Position numbers and translations under genes: made by a program
The notes under the pieces: model-generated
What the model was told of the DNA's origin: nothing
The model's database searches: none
The model's input: only the letters and a program-made list of their open reading frames with translations
NCBI RefSeq assembly: GCF_042767895.1
Contig: NC_091573.1
Coordinates: 25,600,677 to 25,621,353, forward strand
Direction of reading: 5' to 3'
DNA length: 20,677 bases
DNA from: Penaeus vannamei
Lineage: Eukaryota; Arthropoda; Malacostraca; Decapoda; Penaeidae
In this document: positions 9,236-17,660 of the stretch, piece by piece
Layout of the letters: each line of letters starts with the position of its first letter
Position numbering within the stretch: position 1 is the stretch's first letter

Positions 9236-9810
9236 GGGAGTGCGGGTAATGCCATGCGTGAAGTGCCATGGCGGAGGGGGGGGGGGAGGGTGCCACAGGG
9301 ATAGTAGCATGGGGACGCCGCCTCCATTGCGTCCGACGGCAGCGTGCATAGGGAAGTAGGGAACGGCAGTTGTCGGGCACACACCGCCTGCTCGGCTGCG
9401 TCCCTAAGGGCTGGATGTCCCTCCTTTTTCCTTCGTTCGTTTTCTAATGAAAAAGTGTGAGGGGGGCAGGGGTGGGAGAGGAGGGAATAGCCAAAAAAAA
9501 TCGAAGCGAAGAGAAAAAAGGGGGAAAAGAAGAGGGAAGAACAAAAAATGAGGGAATAAAGGAGAGGGAGAGAGAGAGATACGGGCCAGCAGGAATGTTT
9601 AGGAATCCTCCTTTCCCCGCATCGTGAAAATGTTTTGATATTTCGACGTCCGTAGGGAGGAAAGACTACTTTGTTATGTAGCAATCTCCACGTGGAAAAA
9701 TCACATTCCCTTCATATTCTGCAAAATGGTTTCGAACAAGCATTGAAGCATTAGATTATTCTCATTAAGCTAGATTGCCGTTTAATCGGATTCGTCAGGG
9801 GATGGAAGAG
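9236..9810. other. Unique sequence without recognised genes
   Basis: Apart from a G10 run near 9277-9286 and a purine-rich patch at about 9470-9575, this is non-repetitive DNA. I found no splice pair, tRNA-like box or protein motif in it. Confidence 0.5.
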
Positions 9811-9966
9811 ATTATTATTTTTTTATCTCTCTCTTCGTCCACTTCGTCTTCCCCTTCCTCTTCCTCCGTCGTCCTCTTCTTCGTCTTTATTTTTATCTTC
9901 CTACTCCTCCTCCTCCTCCTCCTCCTCCTTTCTTTTCTCTCCTTCAAAGTCGGGGGGGGGGGGGGG
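9811..9966 (+). repeat. (CTC)n tract and G15 homopolymer
   Basis: CTT/CTC triplets run to about 9945 and are followed by a run of 15 G at 9952-9966, a likely sequencing and replication slippage site. Confidence 0.9.
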
Positions 9967-10084
9967 AATTTTGTCCTAGGGTTGAGTCGAAGAAAATGAC
10001 TTTCGGGGATATATATCCTCCCTCTATCCGGCAGGGTTGGTCTGGGTCGCTTTGCTGGTCGTGGCGGCGGTGTGCGTGGTGGTT

Positions 10085-10330
10085 TTCGTTCCTCTTCTCC
10101 CTTTCCCTCCGTCTCTCTGTCTGTGTCTGTCTCGCTCTCTCCCTCTCTTTCTTTCTCCCTCCCTCCCTCCCTGATTTCCATCCTCTCCTTCCTCCTCTCC
10201 CTTTTCTCTCTCCTCCCTTTCCTCTTCCTCCTCCCCTCCCTTTTCTCTCTCCTCCCTTTCCCCTTCCTCCTCCCCCTTCTCTGTCTCCATCTCTGTCTCC
10301 ATCACATCGCCTCTTCTTCTTCCCACACTG
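10085..10330 (+). repeat. Polypyrimidine tract with CTCCCTTTCCTCTTCCTC units
   Basis: C/T-rich sequence includes an imperfect unit of about 27 bases repeated at roughly 10196-10285. Frames on both strands are low-complexity only. Confidence 0.88.
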
Positions 10331-10444
10331 AAATCTTGAAAAAGATGCGCACTTTCCCGCATTCAGGGGCGCTCCTCCCTGTGGCTCAAGGCGGCCGCTT
10401 GGTGTGATGCGACGGTAGGAAAGAAATTCACACGAACTCACACT

Positions 10445-10563
10445 CGCACGCACACACGCACACAATTTTATGTGTGTGTTTGTGGTGTGTGTGTGTGTAT
10501 GTGCGTGTGTGTGTGCGTGTGTGTGTGCGTGTGTTTATACATACATACAAACATACATACATA
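10445..10563 (+). repeat. (CA/TG)n and (CATA)n microsatellites
   Basis: A CACACG stretch, then TGTGTGTGCG units, then CATA units at about 10536-10563. The MITE-like element starts directly after the last CATA. Confidence 0.92.
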
Positions 10564-10565
10564 TA

Positions 10566-10818
10566 CAGGTTAACATTAAGAAAATCTGGCCGTCGAAATT
10601 ACGGTTCCTTCAGATTTCCGGCGTCGATGTGCCACTGTTTTCTTGAGTCTATAGTCAGCTTTGGGCCATGCTCATACATTTCTTTGCTGCTGTATAGCCC
10701 CCGATGGATTCAGCAAAGAAAAGAGGCGTAAGACATTTGTAATCACACAAAGCCGGCATTTTCGAAAATCCGGCACTCCCTTGGTCCAGATGTTCCCGGA
10801 TTTTTGAATATCAACCTG
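10566..10818. mobile_element. MITE-like non-autonomous DNA transposon, pogo/Tc1-mariner type
   Basis: The element begins CAGGTTAACATT and, read from the other strand, its right end begins CAGGTTGATATT. The terminal inverted repeats match at about 19 of 24 aligned positions, with one gap. TA dinucleotides flank both ends (10564-10565 and 10819-10820), the target duplication of the Tc1/mariner superfamily. Both ends carry subterminal TCCGG/TCTGG motifs, and near the right end there is a near-perfect palindrome (ATTTTCGAAAAT, 10758-10769, between GCCGGC and CCGGC). At 253 bp it has no room for a transposase and shows no coding frame. It sits at the end of a CATA/TG microsatellite. CAGG ends with TA duplication recall pogo/Tigger elements; that subgroup is less certain than the superfamily. 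Confidence 0.62.
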
Positions 10819-10820
10819 TA

Positions 10821-11395
10821 TACTGAAAGTAAAACGTAGAAATATTGTGATGAGAGTTGGGAAATACTTATAAGAATAAACAAACAGCAACGCCAAAGTA
10901 TTAGCATAAACAACACCAGTAGGAAAAAACTCGGGTTCTAACTGAGTTCACGGCGTAATGAGCGTTCCTGCGACACGACCCGACACGAGAGAATCCGGAA
11001 CGCCGCGCTGTCCGATTTTTTTGCGCTGACGACTCGACTTATTACGAAAAAAATTCAAAAGTAAAACTGACAAAGGGCTATTATGCAAATGTTCTGACTG
11101 CTGCCGTTGCTGAAGTTCTCTTTGTTTGTTTTCATTATCGAAGTTATTTTCATTATCATTGTTATTGTTGTTTTTGGTTTTGTTGTCATTGTCATTATCA
11201 GTAGCAGTATCAATGCTATTGTTACTGTCATGACACACGCACGCACACGCACACGAAATGTATGAAATGTAATGCATCCATGACATACTCGACTTGTCCC
11301 CTCTCCGTGTCATGTGATGGACTGAATGACGGTGCCTGTCGAGGATGACACTATGAGTTGACGCCGAGAGTTGCACCTGAGTGACGGCACTGCGG
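10821..11395. other. Unique sequence without recognised genes
   Basis: Non-repetitive apart from a loose (GTT/ATT/CATTATCA)n stretch at about 11100-11225 and a short CGCACA run near 11238. Such ATT/GTT-type sequence is common in decapod intergenic DNA. No exon pair or RNA gene is seen. Confidence 0.5.
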
Positions 11396-11765
11396 ACAGG
11401 AAGGGGAAGGGAGGGAGTGGGTAAAGGGAGAGAGGGGAAAGGGGGAGGGAGAAAAGGATGGGAGAGGGTAGAGGAAGGGAGGGAAGAAGAAGAGGGGGAA
11501 GGGAAAGGGGAAGGGAGTGGATTGGGGAATTGGGGAATAGGGAAAGAGTGGGTAAAGGAAAAGAGAGAGAGAGAGAGGGGTACGTAAGAGAAAGAGAGGA
11601 TAGAGGGAAGAGAGAGTGAATTCAAGAAAAGGAAAGAGGAGAGAAGGGTAGAAGGATAGAGGGAGATTGGACGAGGAAGGGAAAGGGACGGGTGAATAGG
11701 AGTGAAGAGAGAAGAGGATAGGAAGAAGAGAGGCATCGGAGGAGGGAAGGGGGAGTGCCGCTATT
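11396..11765 (+). repeat. Polypurine tract
   Basis: GGGAAGGGAGGGAG and AGAGAGAGG units run for about 360 bases. The stretch 11766-11890 is unique apart from a G13 run near 11803-11815. Confidence 0.9.
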
Positions 11766-11898
11766 CGGAATGTGGAAGGCCCAGCCCGAGAGGAGGGTGC
11801 GCGGGGGGGGGGGGGCGTTCCCAGAAGGATAGAAGACAAAGGAGAGAAAGTGAACGTGTCATCGCTTTTTATAATTGTGTGTGTACTGTACGTCTATT

Positions 11899-12060
11899 TT
11901 CTCTCTCTCTCTCTCTATGTCTCCCTCCCTCTCTCTCTCTCTGTCTCCCACTCTCTCTCTCTCTGTCTACCTCTCTCTCTCTCTCTGTATGTGTGCGTGC
12001 GTGCGTGTGCGCGCGTGCGGTCGCGTGTGCATGTGTGTGTGCGTGTTTTGTTTTATGTTC
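11899..12060 (+). repeat. (CT)n then (GT/GC)n microsatellite
   Basis: CT arrays broken by GTCTCCC and GTCTACC units (11899-11988) are followed by TGTGCGTGCGTG sequence to about 12048. From 12061 to 12296 there is unique sequence; no feature is supported there. Confidence 0.9.
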
Positions 12061-12296
12061 TGCTCTGTTCTTTGTTCTGTTCCTGTGCGTGAGCGCGAGT
12101 GGCATGCGTGGGTGCTTCCCTGCATGCCAGCGTGTGCGCTTGCATGGTTAATATGCGTATGCTGCCTTTAATAGGTCAGCGTCGAAAATGTCCCGCGTGC
12201 ATGCGGCCAAGGTCGTGGCGGAGGGAGGGCCGTTCCCATGCAGATGAGGGCGCTGTGGGGCCGGATGCTCATGTGGCCCCCGTGAGAGAGAGGGTG

Positions 12297-12699
<403 letters not shown>

Positions 12700-12700
<1 letters not shown>

Positions 12701-12719
12701 TGTGCGAGTGTGTGTGCGA

Positions 12720-12795
<76 letters not shown>

Positions 12796-12815
12796 CGGAG
12801 AGAGTGAGTGAGTGA
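12700..12815 (+). repeat. (TG)n microsatellite with TGCGAG interruptions
   Basis: TGTGTGCGAG units lead into a pure TG array of about 60 bases ending near 12793, then a short GTGA array. It is the right-hand partner of the array at 12409-12502. Confidence 0.93.
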
Positions 12816-12844
12816 GTGGAGTGGAGACAATATGCCTCGGTATG

Positions 12845-13065
12845 TGCATAAATTTACAGTGTGTTTTTATATTAATTAATTAATTGAAAGAATATTATAT
12901 TGATTTTCTAGTGTAGATATAAGGTTAAAGGTATTCGTCAAACAGCATATATATATTTTTTTAATTCTTTTATTTTTTATATATGAAGGTTTTTTTAAAT
13001 ATTAATTTACATTTCTTTCATCTATATTTTGTATTTAATTTAAATCACTAATTTCTGACGTGTGA
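12845..13065. other. AT-rich island
   Basis: The sequence is strongly A/T-rich with ATTAATTAATTAATTG near 12871, TATATATATTTTT near 12945 and many T runs, between a TG array and the GATA-site cluster. It could be a matrix attachment region or the remnant of an AT-rich element. No terminal repeats are visible. Confidence 0.55.
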
Positions 13066-13133
13066 TTAAAGGAATTGAGCAGCGGAGAGGGCTTCTAAAA
13101 CACAAACATTTATTCTAATCAATGTGTGATCGC

Positions 13134-13268
13134 TTATCCATTTGCCAACGTTAGCTTATGTTATCTCTTAATAAGATAAAGCGAGATAAGGGTGGGTGTG
13201 AATGGCGATCAAGAGGTGTGTTTAGGTCTGCGGCGCGTGGTGGAAAGGGCGGCCGATAGCGCTTATCG
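13134..13268. promoter_or_regulatory. GATA-site cluster A (candidate enhancer)
   Basis: Six GATA-type sites fall in 135 bases of unique sequence: TTATC at 13134, TTATCT at 13161, AGATAA at 13174, AGATAAG at 13184, CGATAG at 13254 and TTATCG at 13263. Three are strict WGATAR matches and three are relaxed ones. A strict site is expected about once per 512 bases when both strands are counted. The two at 13174 and 13184 are ten bases apart, one helical turn. GATA factors act in gut, blood cell and fat tissue of arthropods; function here is inferred from the cluster alone. Confidence 0.42.
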
Positions 13269-13328
13269 TCGCTGGGTGGGAAGGGGAGTGAAGCCGGGGA
13301 GGGGGAATGGGGAGGGAGGGAGGAGGAG

Positions 13329-13400
13329 AGGGACAGGGTCAGGGACAGGGACAGGGTCAGGGTCAGGGACAGGGACAGGGACAGGGACAGAGACAGAGAG
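13329..13400 (+). repeat. (GGGACA)n / (GGGTCA)n hexanucleotide repeat
   Basis: About eleven hexamers alternate between GGGACA and GGGTCA. GGGTCA resembles a nuclear receptor half-site, but the array is more simply a microsatellite. The adjacent sequence to 13500 is GGGAGGG-type purine DNA. Confidence 0.9.
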
Positions 13401-13594
13401 AAGGGGGGAAGGAGGCAGGTATAGAGTTCAGGAGGGGGAGTGGGAGTGGTAGGGGGAAAGAGAGAAAGGGAAAGGGAGAGTGAACGGTAGCTGAGAGGAA
13501 AGTTTCTGAGAGGTTTGGTTCCATATCGATATTTTATTATTATTATTATTTTAATGTATTGTCTATATTGGTTGATTTATTTATGATGATTTAT

Positions 13595-13890
13595 TTGTCG
13601 TAACCTCCATGGACGGTTTGCCATAACTTTTTGTTTATGAATGGTTTGCCATGGCCTTTATGGTTTGCCATAACCCTCCTTTGTTCATGAATGATTTTTG
13701 ATAACCTTTCTGTGTTTATGGATGATTTGCTAGAAACTTGCCATAACCTTTTTTTCATAACTTATTTGCCATGGCCTTTCTGTGTTCATGAATGATTTGC
13801 TATAAATCTTTCTTTTTTGCCATATCCTTCCTGTGTTCAGGAATGGTTTTCTCTAGATCCTGCTTTTATTTGCCGTAACCTTTCTATTTT
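13595..13890 (+). repeat. Degenerate tandem repeat, about 30-40 bp unit
   Basis: Units of the form TTTGCCATAACCTTTCTGTG followed by TTCATGAATGA recur about eight times with many changes and length differences. The last unit runs into the pyrimidine tract of the candidate recursive splice site; its TTTGCCGTAACC carries the proposed branch point. Confidence 0.8.
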
Positions 13891-13913
13891 TTTCTTTCTC
13901 TTTCCAGGTAAGC
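13878..13913 (+). promoter_or_regulatory. Candidate recursive splice site (ratchet point)
   Basis: A T/C-rich tract (13881-13905, interrupted by a single A) ends in TCTCTTTCCAG and is followed with no gap by GTAAGC (13908-13913). The acceptor AG and donor GT are therefore directly joined at 13907/13908. A branch-point-like GTAAC lies at 13875-13879, its A 29 bases before the AG. This is the layout of insect recursive splice sites: pyrimidine tract, CAG, then GTAAGT with no exon between. Here the last donor base is C rather than T. It sits in a long stretch with no exon, as expected inside a long + strand intron. A chance match is possible, though both halves are strong. Confidence 0.5.
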
Positions 13914-13946
13914 ATCTCGGACGGATGGTTGTCTCGTGAGTAGATC

Positions 13947-14042
13947 GGATAAGATCAGTTGGAAATGTTTGCGCTGGATGAGCTGTGGTGTGTGCTGATA
14001 AAAGGGTTGGTTAGATAAATTGTGATAGGCGTGGGTGATAAG
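13947..14042. promoter_or_regulatory. GATA-site cluster B (candidate enhancer)
   Basis: Five sites lie in 96 bases, all in the same orientation: GGATAAG at 13947, TGATAA at 13996, AGATAA at 14013, TGATAG at 14023 and TGATAAG at 14036. Four are strict WGATAR matches. The last four are 10 to 17 bases apart. The cluster begins 40 bases after the candidate recursive splice site and ends just before a TC microsatellite. It pairs with the cluster 0.7-0.8 kb upstream. Confidence 0.45.
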
Positions 14043-14095
14043 TTCCAGGTGACTTGATGGCGGTAGGCTAGTTCCAAATCATGCTGACACATTCA

Positions 14096-14335
<240 letters not shown>

Positions 14336-14339
14336 TCTA

Positions 14340-15177
14340 CCTATTTCGCAACTCCCATATCACTCTCCGCATGGCATTTTCGCTCTCGCTCTTACTCCCA
14401 GTCCCACTCTCACTCCCACAACTACAAGCACAAGCAGCGCTTACTCACCAGCAGAGTGGCACGGGTTGACTAACATATATTTTTTTTGTTCTTACGTCGA
14501 CGTCATCTTGTCAGACCCGTTTTCGCTGGTCAAGGTCGGCCATTGATTCGGATGCAGAGCCGCTGTTCGTTCCTCTTGCATGGTGGCCTGGGGGCATTAA
14601 GGGTTGAGGTTTTGGTTGTCTCTTTGTTGTTTGTGGTTCGTTGGACACACCATGCGAATGTAGGTGTACAATCGTGGACGCATGCACACGCACTCACGGT
14701 CACACACAACCAGTCACACTCGCAAGTTACTAGACACACTTGCATTTACACTTTGGTCTTGTTCTTACTTTTTGCCTAGTGGTTATTTATTCAGTTGCTG
14801 TACTTGTGCGTGTATTTGAACTTGCGCTTTGCATGCACGACAAGCAATTGAACGTGGTCACAGGCACATGCCAATAACGATCTATCTGGGTGATCTATCT
14901 ATCCATTTGCTATTACACTTCCATCGTCTTGTTAAAGTGTGTTGATTAAATTATGTCTTTCCCAAATTACGTTGAGTAGATAGATGTTAGAAGGAGAAAT
15001 TTTCATGATCTCAATTTCAGTTTTTTTTAAATGATTAATGCACGAGTTAATTAGAAGGAAATTCTTGAAAGGGAAAAAAGAAAAATGATGGAAAGAGGAA
15101 TGTGGACTCATTTTCTAAAACATGAGAATGAAAAGAAGGTATATTTGGGTAAGAGATAAGAGGGGGAGATTTGGGGG
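14340..15177. other. Unique sequence without recognised genes
   Basis: Mostly non-repetitive, with loose CACTC/CACAC units at about 14395-14425 and 14685-14745. Frames are short and no splice pair supports an exon. The segment runs up to the assembly gap. Confidence 0.5.
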
Positions 15178-15677
15178 NNNNNNNNNNNNNNNNNNNNNNN
15201 NNNNNNNNNNNNNNNNNNNNNNNNNNNNNNNNNNNNNNNNNNNNNNNNNNNNNNNNNNNNNNNNNNNNNNNNNNNNNNNNNNNNNNNNNNNNNNNNNNNN
15301 NNNNNNNNNNNNNNNNNNNNNNNNNNNNNNNNNNNNNNNNNNNNNNNNNNNNNNNNNNNNNNNNNNNNNNNNNNNNNNNNNNNNNNNNNNNNNNNNNNNN
15401 NNNNNNNNNNNNNNNNNNNNNNNNNNNNNNNNNNNNNNNNNNNNNNNNNNNNNNNNNNNNNNNNNNNNNNNNNNNNNNNNNNNNNNNNNNNNNNNNNNNN
15501 NNNNNNNNNNNNNNNNNNNNNNNNNNNNNNNNNNNNNNNNNNNNNNNNNNNNNNNNNNNNNNNNNNNNNNNNNNNNNNNNNNNNNNNNNNNNNNNNNNNN
15601 NNNNNNNNNNNNNNNNNNNNNNNNNNNNNNNNNNNNNNNNNNNNNNNNNNNNNNNNNNNNNNNNNNNNNNNNNNNNN
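15178..15677. other. Assembly gap, 500 N
   Basis: Exactly 500 undetermined bases, a common fixed size for a scaffold gap of unknown length. True distance and orientation across it are uncertain, and this gap lies between the recursive splice site and the candidate promoter. Confidence 0.99.
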
Positions 15678-16344
15678 ATGGCGGTCATGCGGTGCGCACG
15701 GTTGGCATAACAGCTGTCCAGTCCTCTCTTTCCCCTTCCTTGCCCCTGCCTCTGCCCCTCCCTCCCCCTATTCGTTCCTCCGATACCCTCTCCCTTTTCT
15801 ACCCTCCCCCGCCTCTCCCCGACCGGTCTCGCGGCGAGTAGCGACAAGGCTGCTTCCTCTTAAACGTGGATATGCTACACTGTTTTGCGTCGCACGGACC
15901 ACGGGCGACGGGGCGAGAGGGAGGTCTTCGTCGACAGGGTTTTCCAGGTTTTGATCTATCCTTTTTTGCGGACTCTCTCTCTTGTGTCGGTGTTGGGATG
16001 TGGTGGATAGCCTCTTAGATGTGGAAGGACGGAGAGGGAAGGAGGCAGGGAGGGAGGGAAGGAGAGGCGGGAGGCTGGGAAGGAGAGGCGGGAGGCGGGC
16101 GGGCAGGGCGGAGGGGGAGGGGGAGGGTCGGTGCGGCGCTGGTGTATTGATCGCAGCGCTCCCAAAGTGCCGCCATCGCCACCACCACCACCATCGCCTC
16201 CACCATCCGACTTACTCCACCATCTGCCGCCATCCCGCACGCTCCACACGCTCCACCATGGTCCACTGGTAAATACTGCTTCACGTACTTTTGCTGGGAA
16301 GGCCCGGGGTTGGTGTGACAGGCTTCGCGGGCGGGAGTTAGTGC
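15678..16344. other. Unique GC-rich segment with purine and CAC repeats
   Basis: A pyrimidine-rich patch at 15720-15825, a GGAGG/GGCGGG patch at 16025-16125 and a CCACCACCATCG patch at 16175-16255 sit in otherwise unique, CpG-rich sequence upstream of the candidate promoter. No exon is supported. Confidence 0.5.
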
Positions 16345-16457
16345 ATGACGATCCTGCGGGCGGGGTCCAGCACCGCATGGCGACTGGCGGCAGCACAGCA
16401 CCAACAGCAGCAGCAGCAGCAGCAGCAGCAACACGCGGCGCCGCGGACGTGAGCTAA
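16345..16457 (+). repeat. CAG repeat with overlapping small open frames
   Basis: Eight CAG units flanked by CAA on both sides (16402-16431). An ATG at 16345 gives a 35-residue frame in which the repeat reads as polyglutamine (residues 20-29). A second ATG at 16377 gives a 26-residue frame in which it reads as polyalanine (residues 11-18). The stops are at 16452 and 16457. A weak donor-like GTGAGC follows at 16449-16454. The region lies just upstream of the candidate promoter and may be an alternative leader or unexpressed. Neither peptide resembles a family I know. Confidence 0.4.
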
Positions 16458-16559
16458 CTGCCTTATTACCTTGGCTGGTCTGCAGCGCCGCACGGGCCTC
16501 CTCCTCTCCTCCTTCCATCGCGAGATTAGCATGTCGTCCTTCGCATGGCCTCACGCTCT

Positions 16560-17100
16560 CGGCCGCGAGTAGACACGGCGCCCGGGCAGGCAGGCAGGCG
16601 GGCAGGCAGGGAGTAAAGGAGGGAGCGAGCGAGCAAGGGAGGGAGCGTGAGTCATCCGTCCCTCTAGGTCTCCCTCTCCCTCACAAGGACGGGGGCGTCG
16701 CCCCTCAGTCAGGCGTGCGGCGGCAGCTTGGGCGGTGCCATAGTAGTGTAGCTCCGTGCCGCCCCTTTCCCTGTGTGCGTTGTGTGTGTCGCCGAGTCGC
16801 CGCGCGGGAGCCGCCAGCGAGCCAGTGCGACGGAGGCGGAGTGCGAGCGAGTGTTTCCCGGCGCCGGAGCGAGCGAGGCACGAGGGCAGGGCTGCTTGTC
16901 ACGCACTCACGCATTCCGGGACATGTGAGCCCACAATAACAAGAGCGCAGTCCTGGCCCCTCCCGCCCCCGCCCGCCCGAGAGAGTCGAGGGCGGTTGTT
17001 CCGAGGCCGTGGTAGCGATGGGCGGCGTGGCAGGAGCCCCGAGTGCGGCGGAGGGCGCGTGCTGACCGGCCGTAGGCGTAGGAGGGAGGGATGGTAAGTG
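16560..17100 (+). promoter_or_regulatory. CpG-rich candidate promoter
   Basis: This is the most GC- and CpG-rich unique stretch of the window, full of CGCC, GCGAGCGAGC and CCGCGCGGGAG, amid repeats that are CpG-poor. There is no TATA box. A TCAGT initiator lies at 16705-16709; GGTGC at 16734 sits at about +28 and matches four of five positions of the downstream promoter element (RGWYV). The consensus donor at 17094 lies downstream in the same direction. A core promoter for a + strand transcript is the best reading; the exact start site is not determined. Confidence 0.45.
16707..17093 (+). other. Candidate untranslated first exon, upstream-ATG rich
   Basis: This is unique, GC- and CpG-rich sequence ending at a consensus donor, ATG/GTAAGT, with the cut after 17093. 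The left edge is set at the A of a TCAGT arthropod-type initiator (16705-16709) and is only a guess. The exon contains a start-stop element (ATG directly followed by TGA, 16923-16928), a 16-codon upstream frame (17018-17065, stop included; G at -3, G at +4), and an ATG at 17091 that, once joined to 17582, would read ATG TGT GCG TGA. No long ATG-led frame runs through it. A frame open from about 16747 to 17094 has no ATG and ends in the TAA overlapping the donor. Confidence 0.4.
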
Positions 17101-17581
17101 CCTGGCCCCGAGCGGAGGCTGAGGGCGAGCTGGAGTGGCCCCTGAGGCAGCAGAAGCAGCAGCGTCAGCGACGGCGACTATCAAGCAGTTACCATCATCG
17201 ATTGTGTGTGTATGTGGTTTAGCGGAGTGATCAATAGTCACTGTGGTGCCATACCCCGACGTCAGTGGGCACTGCCGGGATCTCGTGGCGAACGTGTGCA
17301 TGTGCGTGCCCGTGCCCCTGCCGCTGGGCTGAGTGCCATCCCCCAGGCGGCGCAGTACCCGATCCCCGGGGCTGGAAACTCGGTGCTAGAAGCCCCTCCC
17401 CCTTCCCCACCCCTCCCCTTCCCTCCCCTCATGCCACGTGCTGGATACTAATCAGTGGCGGATCCTTCTCACGCCCACACACACACGAGCGCGCCCACCC
17501 GCCCACACACACACCCGTCCGTACGTCCAGGAGTGACGCGGGACGCAAAACATTCCCCTATCCCCCCTCCTCCCCCCATAG
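17094..17581 (+). other. Candidate 488-bp intron in the 5' UTR
   Basis: The intron runs from GTAAGT (17094-17099) to the C/T-rich acceptor ending in AG at 17581. It is GC-rich at its left end and C-rich at its right end, with short CA repeats near 17476-17515 (CACACACA interleaved with CCCGCC). A second initiator-like TCAGT lies at about 17262-17266, within GACGTCAGT, so a further start site inside this stretch is possible. Its removal would bring the start codon at 17632 to about 50 bases after the junction. Confidence 0.38.
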
Positions 17582-17660
17582 TGTGCGTGAACGTCTGATG
17601 CCACCAATCATCTCAGCTCCTCGACGGCACTATGTCCAAGGCCATTAACGCCTATCGCAT
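17582..17660 (+). other. Candidate exon 2 (end of 5' UTR and start codon)
   Basis: The left edge is an AG at 17580-17581 preceded by a C/T-rich tract of about 25 bases (17553-17578), a good acceptor. The right edge is the GTGAGT donor at 17661. The 50 bases before the ATG at 17632 contain a second ATG at 17598 in poor context (C at -3, C at +4). That ATG opens a 17-codon frame, stop included, ending at 17648, past the main start codon. Ribosomes would have to scan past it to reach 17632. The acceptor has no visible strong branch point, and a weaker AG at about 17615 is an alternative. Confidence 0.42.
17632..17660 (+). CDS. Candidate short N-terminal coding exon of an unidentified protein (partial)
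   Basis: The ATG at 17632 has A at -3 and opens nine codons reading MSKAINAYR, plus two bases (AT) of a tenth, before a strong donor GTGAGT at 17661-17666. The split codon would be Ile or Met, an exon end of phase 2. Without splicing the frame reads ATG then TGA right at the donor and stops after ten residues, so the frame makes sense only if the donor is used. Third positions are mainly C or T (TCC, GCC, AAC, GCC, CGC), unlike the repeats around it. No domain can be judged from nine residues and I do not recognise the protein. The next coding exon is not in the window: a possible acceptor at 17818 leads only into a CT microsatellite. Neighbours to the left are a CpG-rich region and a GTAAGT donor, which suggests a short alternative first coding exon. 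It could be a chance arrangement. Confidence 0.42.

Noticed and set aside
8749..9684. Roughly 300-residue minus-strand open frame
   Set aside because: Most of it is the GA-rich minisatellite; the rest has no motif, and no splice or promoter context supports it.
13329..13400. Tandem GGGTCA as nuclear receptor response elements
   Set aside because: The motif alternates with GGGACA in a plain hexanucleotide microsatellite.
14530..14538. TCAAGGTCG, an FTZ-F1/ERR-type site, with CCAAGGTCG at 12207
   Set aside because: About one such match is expected by chance in 20 kb, and there is no supporting context.
16747..17094. Open frame of about 113 codons across the candidate first exon
   Set aside because: It has no ATG; it begins after a TAG at 16744 and its Arg/Gly/Pro content follows from GC-richness.
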